Assembly: GCA_039819065.1 (NCBI GenBank)
Contig: JBCBSS010000127.1
Location: 1 to 23,945, forward strand
Origin: JBCBSS01 sp039819065
GTDB lineage: Bacteria; Bacteroidota; Bacteroidia; Cytophagales; Cyclobacteriaceae
DNA length: 23,945 nucleotides
Direction: 5' to 3'
In this document: positions 1 to 6,086 of the stretch, one piece after another
Numbering within the stretch: the stretch's first letter is position 1
Layout: each line of letters begins with the position of its first letter
Translations under genes and position numbers: made by a program
Notes under the pieces: model-generated
The model's input: only the letters and a program-made list of their open reading frames with translations
Databases searched by the model: none
Told to the model about the DNA's origin: nothing

Positions 1-229
1 GAAGATTATTTGATGAGGAGTTGATGGTCTGATAATTCGATGATGTGATGATTTGAAGATGAGACGATGGTATGATGGAGATGACAGGAGCAAAGAATGT
101 CATTTCGACGTACGGAGAAATCTTACTCTATAAATGCATTTTATTAACATTTATTCCTCCCTGCCTATACGGAATTTGATGTGTTGAGAATATGATGATG
201 AGATGATACGATGGTTTGATGATTCGATG
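1..229. repeat. Repeat-rich non-coding stretch downstream of the LytTR gene
   Basis: No supported gene lies here. The stretch is a degenerate low-complexity series built on GATGATTYGATG-like words (about 1-90 and 184-228). A truncated copy of the TGTCATTTCGA element, also found at 4902, 12206, 12664, 21077 and 21351, begins at 98 and is recognisable to about 130. Its second half, which ends in ATGACA in full copies, is missing. It lies downstream of the minus-strand LytTR gene, and no clear terminator stem was seen. Confidence 0.6.
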
Positions 230-997
230 CTATTTGCTCTGGTCTTCTTTATTCATTAGAACGTCCAGGCACTGCTGTTTGTAAGTTCTACCTATGGGAT
301 AAGCCTGCCCTTTGATGGTAATGCTTTCCCGGTTGAAGGCTTCAATGTAAGACTGGTTGACCAGAAAAGATCGATGAATCCTGAGAAAGCTATCAGGTAA
401 TAGTGCTTCCAAAGCACTGATTTTCTGCTTGGTTATGTATTCCTCATGAACCGTATGGACTTTCACGTAATCACTCAGGCTTTCCACAAGCAAGATGTCA
501 GCAATATCAATAGGAATATTCTTTCTATTCACCTTTATTATGATAGAAGAGTTGGCATTTTTTGCTCGCTCTTCTTCCAGGCACAAGAGCTGTGCATTTC
601 TGTCCTTGAGCTTTCGTAAAATGCTAATAAAGCCATCAACCAGTACGATCAGATACATTACCGCAGTAAGCAAATAGGCGTTGCTTGCCATTTCCCCAAG
701 GTTCTCGACCTTATAATTAGCCAAAATAGCTAACGCCAAAATGACCACTAATAGCTCAAAGTAAACAGATACGATCAGCAAATAGCACAGATAAAGTACA
801 AACTTCAGCCTTCTGTTTGCCAACAAATACTTAGGCACTAAAAACCTGTTAAAGAATAGAGAAGTGCCCAAAACAACAGGGAAAAGCATGGCTACGAAGT
901 AGAATGAAATCTGCCATCGCTGAAAAGAACCACTGAAAATAACGTTGAGTAGTATTAGGACAGTAACCCAAAAAACAATTTCTTTTTTTGCATTCAT
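230..997 (-). CDS. Membrane-anchored LytTR-family transcriptional regulator
   Basis: DNA-binding regulator of 255 aa. The N-terminal half has about four hydrophobic segments (roughly residues 6-22, 30-50, 65-92 and 105-125). A short charged helix (KLKDRNAQLLCLEEERAK) leads into a C-terminal LytTR domain at about 150-250, seen in LLVESLSDYVKVHT, the FLRIHRSFLVN core and the IGRTYKQ end. There is no receiver domain, so this is not a classical two-component response regulator; the membrane part may sense or anchor instead. Such membrane LytTR proteins are common in Bacteroidota. It is divergent from the TolQ-like gene at 1128, so the 130-nt gap may hold a shared control region. The start is a good ATG at 997. 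Family assignment is confident; signal and target genes are unknown. Confidence 0.88.
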   Translation of the reverse strand: MNAKKEIVFWVTVLILLNVIFSGSFQRWQISFYFVAMLFPVVLGTSLFFNRFLVPKYLLANRRLKFVLYLCYLLIVSVYFELLVVILALAILANYKVENLGEMASNAYLLTAVMYLIVLVDGFISILRKLKDRNAQLLCLEEERAKNANSSIIIKVNRKNIPIDIADILLVESLSDYVKVHTVHEEYITKQKISALEALLPDSFLRIHRSFLVNQSYIEAFNRESITIKGQAYPIGRTYKQQCLDVLMNKEDQSK

Positions 998-1073
998 CGT
1001 TTCAAATATATCTTAGACACGCGCTAAATCATGTAAAAGTCGATGAATGACGAGTTTATAACCGGATATCACC

Positions 1074-1104
1074 TTTGTTCAGCCTGGAACCATCTGTTGC
1101 TTTG
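1074..1104 (+). promoter_or_regulatory. Candidate Bacteroidota promoter for the TolQ-like gene
   Basis: TTTG at 1074-1077, then 19 nt, then TTGCTTTG at 1097-1104. Against the TTTG-N19-21-TAnnTTTG consensus only the A of the -7 box is wrong. The ATG at 1128 is about 23 nt further on, a sensible leader length. A small stem (TTGCT/AGCAA, 1097-1110) overlaps the -7 box. This is sequence resemblance only. Confidence 0.4.
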
Positions 1105-1127
1105 TAGCAAACAAAAGAAATGAAATT

Positions 1128-1472
1128 ATGATAGAATTATTTCAAATGGGAGGAATACTGTTTATGAGTATTCTCACCTTTCAATTGGTTGGACTAATGG
1201 TGTTTTCTGGTCGGAGTATTCTGAGAAAAGGCAACAATCCTAGACATTTAGATGTGATCAAATCCATCGGGTTACTAGCCGCTATTACGGGCATATTGGG
1301 GCAAGTCATTGGGCTATTTTCTATGCTCGCTAGTGTTGAACAAGTAGGCGGCGTCTCACCAGCCATGTTGGCCGGGGGGCTTAAAGTCTCATTTATTACC
1401 ACAACGTATGGCTTGATCATTTACGCGATCGCCCTACTCGTCTCAAGCTTGTTGAAAGTCAGATCAACCTAA
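1128..1472 (+). CDS. Minimal TolQ/ExbB/MotA-type proton-channel family protein
   Basis: Small membrane protein of 114 aa with about three hydrophobic segments (roughly 7-27, 45-68 and 88-110). The stretch GILGQVIGLFSML, followed by a GLKVSFITTTYGLIIY-like helix, resembles the two core channel helices of the MotA/TolQ/ExbB family. Members usually exceed 200 aa and carry a large cytoplasmic domain after the first helix; here that domain is almost absent. Family members form inner-membrane proton channels with MotB/TolR/ExbD partners, and none is encoded nearby. It stands alone with its own promoter, faces the LytTR gene and is followed by a stem-loop. The family call is moderately confident; energy coupling is an inference, and it could be a structural or regulatory paralogue. 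Confidence 0.7.
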   Translation: MIELFQMGGILFMSILTFQLVGLMVFSGRSILRKGNNPRHLDVIKSIGLLAAITGILGQVIGLFSMLASVEQVGGVSPAMLAGGLKVSFITTTYGLIIYAIALLVSSLLKVRST

Positions 1473-1502
1473 AGAAGATCAATAAGTGAATAAGCTAAAC
1501 AA

Positions 1503-1529
1503 AAGGAGTAGATATACGGCCTACTCCTT
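1503..1529 (+). terminator. Stem-loop after the TolQ-like gene, probable terminator
   Basis: A perfect 9-bp inverted repeat, AAGGAGTAG (1503-1511) and CTACTCCTT (1521-1529), with a 9-nt loop, lies 30 nt after the stop codon. No uninterrupted T-run follows directly, so intrinsic termination is likely but not certain. Confidence 0.5.
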
Positions 1530-1771
1530 GAAGTCATTCTATTAAAAACAGCATCAATTGATGTTATAGCTTCATTCTGCTTACACTCTCCTATTTTGGT
1601 TAACTTCTGTTAGTTTTTTTATAATTCTCCATCCAACTTCCAATTTCTAACTTCCAACTTGTAATAGACCGCTAGTTTGCTTCTTCATACCCTGTCAGGC
1701 TACTGAAGGATCACCACGACGAGCCTATTTCTATCTATTTCTACCTACTTCCACGTATTTCTTTTCAATCA
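1530..1771. other. Non-coding spacer with reverse-oriented simple repeats
   Basis: No gene is supported. The stretch 1724-1763 is rich in CTATTTCTA/CTACTTCCA words, the reverse complement of the TAGAAATAGATAGAAGTA family found at 4727-4762 and 21119-21145. At 1631-1660 lies another pyrimidine-rich repeat of the CCAACTTCCAATTTC type. Confidence 0.5.
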
Positions 1772-1803
1772 TTTGCATTGTAAAGAATAATTCTCTACCA
1801 TTG
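1772..1803 (+). promoter_or_regulatory. Probable promoter of the GntR/ABC operon
   Basis: TTTG at 1772-1775, a 20-nt spacer, and TACCATTG at 1796-1803, which matches the Bacteroidota -7 consensus TAnnTTTG at every fixed position except one. The first ATG of the operon (1841) is 37 nt downstream. The end of the -7 box overlaps the inverted repeat at 1802-1826, as expected for a repressed promoter. Confidence 0.5.
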
Positions 1804-1830
1804 TACTGTATTAGTTAAGTAGTACACTAA
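1802..1830. promoter_or_regulatory. Candidate operator for the YtrA-type GntR regulator
   Basis: Inverted repeat TGTACT (1802-1807) and AGTACA (1821-1826) with a 13-nt spacer, interleaved with a second pair, TTAGT (1811-1815) and ACTAA (1826-1830). The site lies over the promoter -7 end and presumed transcription start of the operon that encodes a GntR repressor. YtrA-subfamily regulators usually repress their own ABC operon, so self-repression is the likely role. Which pair is the true half-site cannot be told from one locus. Confidence 0.42.
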
Positions 1831-1840
1831 TTCAATAGTG

Positions 1841-2671
1841 ATGATTGATATTAAAAACTTAAATTTCAACTACGGCAAAAAGCAGGTTCCACTGTTCAGG
1901 AATTTAGACTGTGAACTAAATGCAGGAAGCATTGTGGGGCTGCTAGGCAAAAACGGCGCGGGTAAGACCACGCTGTTGAAGCTGATGACCGGATTGCTTT
2001 TCCCTACTGATGGTCAGGTCAATGTGAATCAACATGAACCTGGGAAAAGACAACCTTCATTTCTACACGATCTTTTTTTCGTATCAGAGGAGTTTGTAGT
2101 ACCTGGTATTTCTATTCAAAACTTTGTCAAAGCCAATGCTGGATTCTACCCAAGGTTCGACATTGAATTGCTTCAGAGACTGATCAAAGACTTTGAACTT
2201 CCCGAGACTAAGAACTTGCAGAAGCTTTCTTACGGCCAGAAAAAGAAGTTCTTGATCTCGTTCGCCTTATCCACTAAGTGCAGGCTCTTGATCCTGGACG
2301 AACCAACTAATGGCCTGGATATTCCTTCCAAATCGATTTTCAGAAGAGTGCTGGCCGGCTCCCTGGATGAAGATCAACTGGTGATCATATCCACGCATCA
2401 AGTGAAAGATGTCGAAAACCTGATTGACCGTATTCTACTCTTAGAAAGCGGTCGCTTCATCATGCAAAAAGACCTTTACGATATTTCATCGAAGCTTCAT
2501 TTCACCACCAGCGCTACCGGAGAGGGAGAAGATATACTCTATTCGGAGATGGTACCAGGGGGATATAAAGTCATTACCCCACAAGTAAATGGCAGCTCTT
2601 CGGTAGATATAGAATTATTGTTTAACGCCATTTCCAGTGGCAGTCAAAAACTCAAAGATTATGTCCAATAA
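1841..2671 (+). CDS. ABC transporter ATP-binding protein of a GntR-regulated operon
   Basis: Cytoplasmic ATPase subunit of 276 aa. Visible are an A-loop tyrosine (FNYGKK), Walker A GKNGAGKT at about residues 36-43, a signature motif at 129-133 that reads LSYGQ instead of LSGGQ, Walker B RLLILDEPTNGLD and the H-loop STHQ. A GTG at 1838 directly precedes the ATG at 1841; I prefer the ATG, but neither has a strong ribosome site. It overlaps the next gene by 11 nt, so translation is probably coupled. The partner is the permease at 2661. Expression is likely repressed by the GntR protein at 3451. Operons of this layout are common in Bacteroidota and Firmicutes and are often linked to envelope stress or peptide antibiotics, but the substrate here is unknown. 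Confidence 0.9.
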   Translation: MIDIKNLNFNYGKKQVPLFRNLDCELNAGSIVGLLGKNGAGKTTLLKLMTGLLFPTDGQVNVNQHEPGKRQPSFLHDLFFVSEEFVVPGISIQNFVKANAGFYPRFDIELLQRLIKDFELPETKNLQKLSYGQKKKFLISFALSTKCRLLILDEPTNGLDIPSKSIFRRVLAGSLDEDQLVIISTHQVKDVENLIDRILLLESGRFIMQKDLYDISSKLHFTTSATGEGEDILYSEMVPGGYKVITPQVNGSSSVDIELLFNAISSGSQKLKDYVQ

Positions 2672-3449
2672 CACATTCAACATCGGACGCTTCTTACTAC
2701 TACTGCGGCAGCATTTCATCCATAACAACAAACTCTTGCTGTTTGCAACTGTGGCGTATATCGGTGTAGTATTTCTGATCCTTTCGATCGGTCAGATCGG
2801 CAACGACTTCGAGCCGCACGATCTGGAAACCTTCAGAGGCTTCCTTATCGCATTCGTGATCGTATTTGGCATTCTGTATGTGGGGTATTCATTTCCTGCA
2901 TTCCGATCCAAGGAAAGCACTATCAACTATTTATTAGTACCATGCTCCGTCACTGAAAAATTCACCCTGGAATTTATCACGCGGGTTGGAGTAATGATCA
3001 TATTGCTTCCCTTGCTCTACTGGGTCACATTTCACCTCCAAGGTTATTTCTTCACGTTTTTTCACGACTATGCATTCAGTCCGATCAGCATTGGCTATCT
3101 CGTTAAATTGGAAGTTCCGGAGAAAACAGAACTACCCTGGCTTACCACGCTGATAGGCTCCTTGGTCATTCTAGGGTTTGTACTGCCTTTTACAGGAGCC
3201 TCAATGTTCTCCAAGCAACCCCTGATCAAAACGTTATTCTCCGTGGCAATTATCGTGATCTTCTATGTCGCGGTCATTTATATAGCGATAGAACCTTTAG
3301 GCCTGGGTAAATACAACCCTAATGAATCCGTATGGCTTATACCGAATGGGTCACAAGGTGCATCGAGGTTATTCGCCGTCGCCGCGATATTAGCTAATCT
3401 GGTGATGCTGTTTGTGGCTTATAGAAAGATTAAAGAAAGGGAGGTGTAG
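2661..3449 (+). CDS. ABC-2-like membrane permease subunit of the GntR-regulated operon
   Basis: Integral membrane protein of 262 aa with about six hydrophobic segments: two in the first 80 residues, one near 110-130, then three in the second half around LTTLIGSLVILGFVLPFTGA, LFSVAIIVIFYVAVIYIAI and LFAVAAILANLVMLFV. The chosen ATG at 2661 lies within the stop region of the ATPase gene; an earlier in-frame GTG at 2637 would give 270 aa but a less natural N-terminus. Gene order ATPase-permease-GntR marks it as the transmembrane partner of the ATPase. The GASMFSKQPLIKTL-type segment before a TM helix is typical, from memory, of permeases in these operons. Family by context and topology; substrate unknown. 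Confidence 0.75.
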   Translation: MSNNTFNIGRFLLLLRQHFIHNNKLLLFATVAYIGVVFLILSIGQIGNDFEPHDLETFRGFLIAFVIVFGILYVGYSFPAFRSKESTINYLLVPCSVTEKFTLEFITRVGVMIILLPLLYWVTFHLQGYFFTFFHDYAFSPISIGYLVKLEVPEKTELPWLTTLIGSLVILGFVLPFTGASMFSKQPLIKTLFSVAIIVIFYVAVIYIAIEPLGLGKYNPNESVWLIPNGSQGASRLFAVAAILANLVMLFVAYRKIKEREV

Positions 3450-3450
3450 C

Positions 3451-3807
3451 ATGGAATTCCAGAATGGCAAAAGCATATTTCTACAAATTGCCGACACGAT
3501 TACCGAAAAGGTGATGAGCGGTGAGTTTCCGGTGGGTGAAAAAATACCATCAGTACGCGATTTGGCCTCCCAGATGGGAGTCAACCCTAACACGATTATG
3601 AGAACCTACAGTGAATTACAAGCTATGAGTATCATCGAAAACCAAAGGGGCATCGGTTACTTCGTCAATGAAGATGCCCAAAAAATCATCCTGGAAGACA
3701 AGAAGAAGGCATTCTTTGACAAAGTGCTTCCTGATTTCCTGAAGCAAGCCTCATTGCTTGGGATTACGGCCAATGATCTCAAAAATTACCTGGATAAACT
3801 AAAGTAA
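3451..3807 (+). CDS. GntR-family regulator, YtrA subfamily
   Basis: Winged-helix repressor of 118 aa. Residues 8-75 form the GntR DNA-binding domain: IADTITEKVMSGEFPVGEKI, then IPSVRDLASQMGVNPNTIMR as the helix-turn-helix, and RGIGYFV as the wing. The C-terminal part is only about 40 residues and helical, the hallmark of the YtrA subfamily, which lacks a large effector domain. ATG 3451 is preferred over an upstream in-frame start at 3412 because residues before it do not belong to the family; GGAGG at 3440-3444 is a fair ribosome site and the preceding stop is 1 nt away. It probably represses its own operon through the inverted repeat at 1802-1830. The ligand is unknown. Confidence 0.92.
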   Translation: MEFQNGKSIFLQIADTITEKVMSGEFPVGEKIPSVRDLASQMGVNPNTIMRTYSELQAMSIIENQRGIGYFVNEDAQKIILEDKKKAFFDKVLPDFLKQASLLGITANDLKNYLDKLK

Positions 3808-3812
3808 TTGAC

Positions 3813-4505
3813 ATGAAACTCAGCAATAAAGTACTTATAGGATTCTTCGGTTTGGTACTGCTTTACATGTTGGCAGCATTCGCTGAAATCAGGTTGAAGG
3901 GCGACTACAACGTACTGAACAAGACCACCGCCCAGACGGAGTCGATAGATATAAAACCTGTTACTCACTTGATGCTACCTGATATGGATCAACGGATCAT
4001 CATCAAGAGCTCGAATGAACCTAGAATTGAACTGCTTAGTATTTCGGGAAATAAGCTACCGAATCTGAAATACCAGATTACCGGTGATACCCTTGAGCTT
4101 CAATCAATAGAATTTGAAGGTGACGAAAACGTGAATATCTATCTCTACTTACCTGAAAATAGCATTGAGAAAATCATCTCGACCGGTGCGTCTTTAGTGT
4201 TAGACGAGGTTAAACAAACTTCATTGAATATAAAGCAAGTCGCCGGTTGGACGACTATCAAGAGAACAAGTGAAATATCAAATATTCAATTAGAAGTGGT
4301 AGAAGAAGCAAGGTTCACTATTTCCAGAATGGACTTGGATACCATGACAGTCACGGCAGATAATTCAAGAGTAGATATAATATCCTCCTTGAAAAAATTG
4401 GAAGGCACAGCTACAAATGGGGCCTTCGTACAAGCAGGAAATGTAAATGACATCACCTTCAAGCGAGAAGATGGAAGCAGACTAAGCTTCATTGGTGGAT
4501 ATTGA
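3813..4505 (+). CDS. Exported beta-rich protein, distantly DUF2807-like, last gene of the GntR operon
   Basis: 230 aa with an N-terminal hydrophobic segment (about 6-25, VLIGFFGLVLLYMLAAFAEI) that is a signal anchor or signal peptide without a lipobox. The rest alternates short strands with polar turns (IIIKSSNEPRIELLSI, VNIYLYLPEN, TATNGAFVQAGNVNDITFKR), the layered pattern of parallel-beta putative-adhesin proteins of the DUF2807 type. I cannot confirm membership by eye. It starts 5 nt after the GntR stop codon, so it belongs to the operon and is probably co-repressed. A periplasmic sensor or accessory role for the transporter is plausible but unproven. Confidence 0.65.
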   Translation: MKLSNKVLIGFFGLVLLYMLAAFAEIRLKGDYNVLNKTTAQTESIDIKPVTHLMLPDMDQRIIIKSSNEPRIELLSISGNKLPNLKYQITGDTLELQSIEFEGDENVNIYLYLPENSIEKIISTGASLVLDEVKQTSLNIKQVAGWTTIKRTSEISNIQLEVVEEARFTISRMDLDTMTVTADNSRVDIISSLKKLEGTATNGAFVQAGNVNDITFKREDGSRLSFIGGY

Positions 4506-4581
4506 CAGCCAATTGATTGATATTAAAGAACAAGGTTTGGTTTAGGTTAAGAGACGCGTTTAGCAATGGTCTCCTGACCGT

Positions 4582-4609
4582 AGCAGTTGGGTCGTAAGAC
4601 CCGGCTGTT
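4582..4609 (+). repeat. GNRA-loop hairpin (GTAA loop, 12-bp stem)
   Basis: AGCAGTTGGGTC (4582-4593), loop GTAA, GACCCGGCTGTT (4598-4609). All 12 positions pair if three G-U wobbles are allowed. The wobbles work only in the plus-strand transcript (they become A-C on the other strand), which suggests an RNA structure transcribed in the direction of the neighbouring genes. Confidence 0.6.
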
Positions 4610-4674
4610 CTACTCAGACTTGAGACATTCGACATAAGAAGTAAGAGGAAAGACAAAAGACCGTGAATTGAAGC

Positions 4675-4813
4675 TGTCATTGCGAGGAGGAACGACGAAG
4701 CAATCTAGCGGATAAGAGAATTTTGAAATAGGTAGAAATAGATAGAAGTAAATAGAAATAAGATTTAGAACCTAAGATGTCATTGCGAGTGAAGTATGAG
4801 CGAAGCAATCCAG
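4675..4813 (+). repeat. Two TGTCATTGCGA...GAAGCAATC elements
   Basis: Copies at 4675-4706 and 4778-4813. Each starts TGTCATTGCGA and ends GAAGCAATC, so ATTGC and GCAAT form short inverted ends. Longer copies of the same family lie at 12429-12527 and 12903-13000. The 65 nt between them is the TAGAAATAG simple repeat. Confidence 0.6.
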
Positions 4814-4993
4814 TACATGAAAGCAGGCAGTTGACGATGGACAGTAGGCAAACGAAGCAAGTACCGAATACAGAATGAAGATGTTGTCTCTGGTTGCTAG
4901 GTGTCATTTCGACTTTAGGAGAAATCTTACTCGCTCCACAGAGCACTTCAAAGAAAGAGAAAGGAGTTTGAAGTCTGAGAAAAACAGAGTGCA

Positions 4994-5013
4994 GCCGGGT
5001 GGAAACACCCGGC
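4994..5013 (+). repeat. GNRA-loop hairpin (GAAA loop, 8-bp stem)
   Basis: GCCGGGTG (4994-5001), loop GAAA, CACCCGGC (5006-5013), a perfect stem. The same arms with loop TTTC occur at 12542-12561, and a version with a compensatory change at 21024-21043. Confidence 0.65.
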
Positions 5014-5111
5014 GGTTGAGGACAAAGAGCTAAGAGCAGCAAGTTAAAAGATCTGAAAGGCTTGTGAGACACAAACCTTGGTTCAGGAAAAACAAAAATG
5101 TAACAAACAAC

Positions 5112-5130
5112 GGGTAACATCTTCTTACCC
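5112..5130. promoter_or_regulatory. Short inverted repeat upstream of the export locus
   Basis: GGGTAA (5112-5117) and TTACCC (5125-5130) with a 7-nt spacer, 65 nt before the ATG of the ABC ATPase gene. It could be an operator half-site pair or a weak hairpin; no regulator in the window clearly matches it. Confidence 0.25.
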
Positions 5131-5195
5131 ATAAATCAAAGATGCTGAATGGTCAAAAACAGCAAAATGAATAACAACACCCAACGAAAGGTATC

Positions 5196-6086
5196 ATGGA
5201 CATTGAGATAGAAGGCTTACATAAGATATATCCCAATGGCCATGCTGCCATTCGTAATGTCAACCTGCAAATTGGTAGTGGCATGTTTGGTTTACTAGGC
5301 CCCAACGGAGCTGGTAAATCGAGCTTCATGCGCATTCTGGTAACCGTGCAGAAAGCCTCCAAAGGAACCATTCGCATGAATGGCATGGATATCAACAAGG
5401 ATCGCAAAAAGATCAGACCATTGATCGGTTACCTGCCACAGGACTTTACATTCTTCTCAAAGCTCAAAACCTGGGAGTTTCTGGACTATGCAGCGCGCCT
5501 TTCTACTCCATTGAAAAAGAAAGAACGCTTAAAGAAGGTGGACAGCCTACTGGATCAAGTTGGGCTGCTCGATGTAAGAGAGCGTATGGCCAACAAGCTA
5601 TCAGGCGGTATGAAAAGGAGACTTGGGATTGCGCAAGCCTTGATTGGAGAACCCAAGCTATTGGTGATAGATGAACCAACCACGGGCCTTGACCCGGAAG
5701 AGCGTATTCGCTTTAGAAATATACTTTCTGACCTAAGTCAGAAAAACGTCACTATCATTCTATCTACCCATATCGTGGGAGATATTAGCAGTACCTGTCA
5801 CAACATGGCCATGCTTAATAAAGGCGAAGTAGCCTTCAAAGGCTCTCCCGAAGGCATGATTGATCAGGTGCGCGGTCACGTATGGCAGGTTGTTCTGGAA
5901 GATGATGAGTTCAACGACCTTAAGACCAAATACCCTGTCGTTTCAACCATTCCGACAGAAGGGAAATGGGAAGCGCAACTCATCGCCACCGACAAGCCTC
6001 ACCCTGAAGCTGAAAATGCGAACCCTAACCTGGAGCACGCTTATGTCTATTTTATGGAAAACGAACTAGGAGTTTCACTGGTATGA
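5196..6086 (+). CDS. ABC transporter ATP-binding protein, first gene of the export locus
   Basis: ATPase subunit of 296 aa. A-loop Tyr12 (HKIYPNG), Walker A GPNGAGKS at 35-42, Q-loop in GYLPQDFTF, signature LSGGM at 135-139, Walker B LLVIDEPTTGLDPEE and H-loop LSTHIV are all intact. A C-terminal extension of about 75 residues (WQVVLEDDEF ... NLEHAYVYFMENELG) is shared with the ATPase domain at the end of the RND fusion protein at 16197, so the two are paralogues of one subfamily. Its stop overlaps the start of the next gene (ATGA, 6083-6086), so the large permease/peptidase-like protein is its partner. The upstream region holds no clear promoter. Function as an ATPase is confident, substrate unknown. 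Confidence 0.93.
   Translation: MDIEIEGLHKIYPNGHAAIRNVNLQIGSGMFGLLGPNGAGKSSFMRILVTVQKASKGTIRMNGMDINKDRKKIRPLIGYLPQDFTFFSKLKTWEFLDYAARLSTPLKKKERLKKVDSLLDQVGLLDVRERMANKLSGGMKRRLGIAQALIGEPKLLVIDEPTTGLDPEERIRFRNILSDLSQKNVTIILSTHIVGDISSTCHNMAMLNKGEVAFKGSPEGMIDQVRGHVWQVVLEDDEFNDLKTKYPVVSTIPTEGKWEAQLIATDKPHPEAENANPNLEHAYVYFMENELGVSLV

Larger units (their letters stand above)
4506..5195. repeat. Repeat-packed spacer between the GntR operon and the export locus
   Basis: No gene is supported in 690 nt; stops are frequent in all frames and the short minus-strand frames are made of repeats. In order it holds a GTAA-loop hairpin (4582-4609), an AGACATAAGAC-type repeat (4629-4662), TGTCATTGCGA elements at 4675-4706 and 4778-4813, the TAGAAATAGATAGAAGTA simple repeat (4727-4762), a truncated TGTCATTTCGA element (4902 to about 4938), a GAAA-loop hairpin (4994-5013) and a short inverted repeat near the next gene (5112-5130). 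I found no convincing TTTG/TAnnTTTG promoter for the gene at 5196. Confidence 0.75.

Noticed and set aside
1003..1010. Perfect TAnnTTTG (TATATTTG) on the minus strand before the LytTR gene
   Set aside because: It lies only 5 nt before the ATG and no TTTG/TTG box was found about 20 nt upstream; it would need a leaderless transcript, so it was not called as a promoter.
4677..5132. 151-codon minus-strand open frame
   Set aside because: It is made of the repeats and hairpins of the spacer, and has no recognisable domain or sensible start context.
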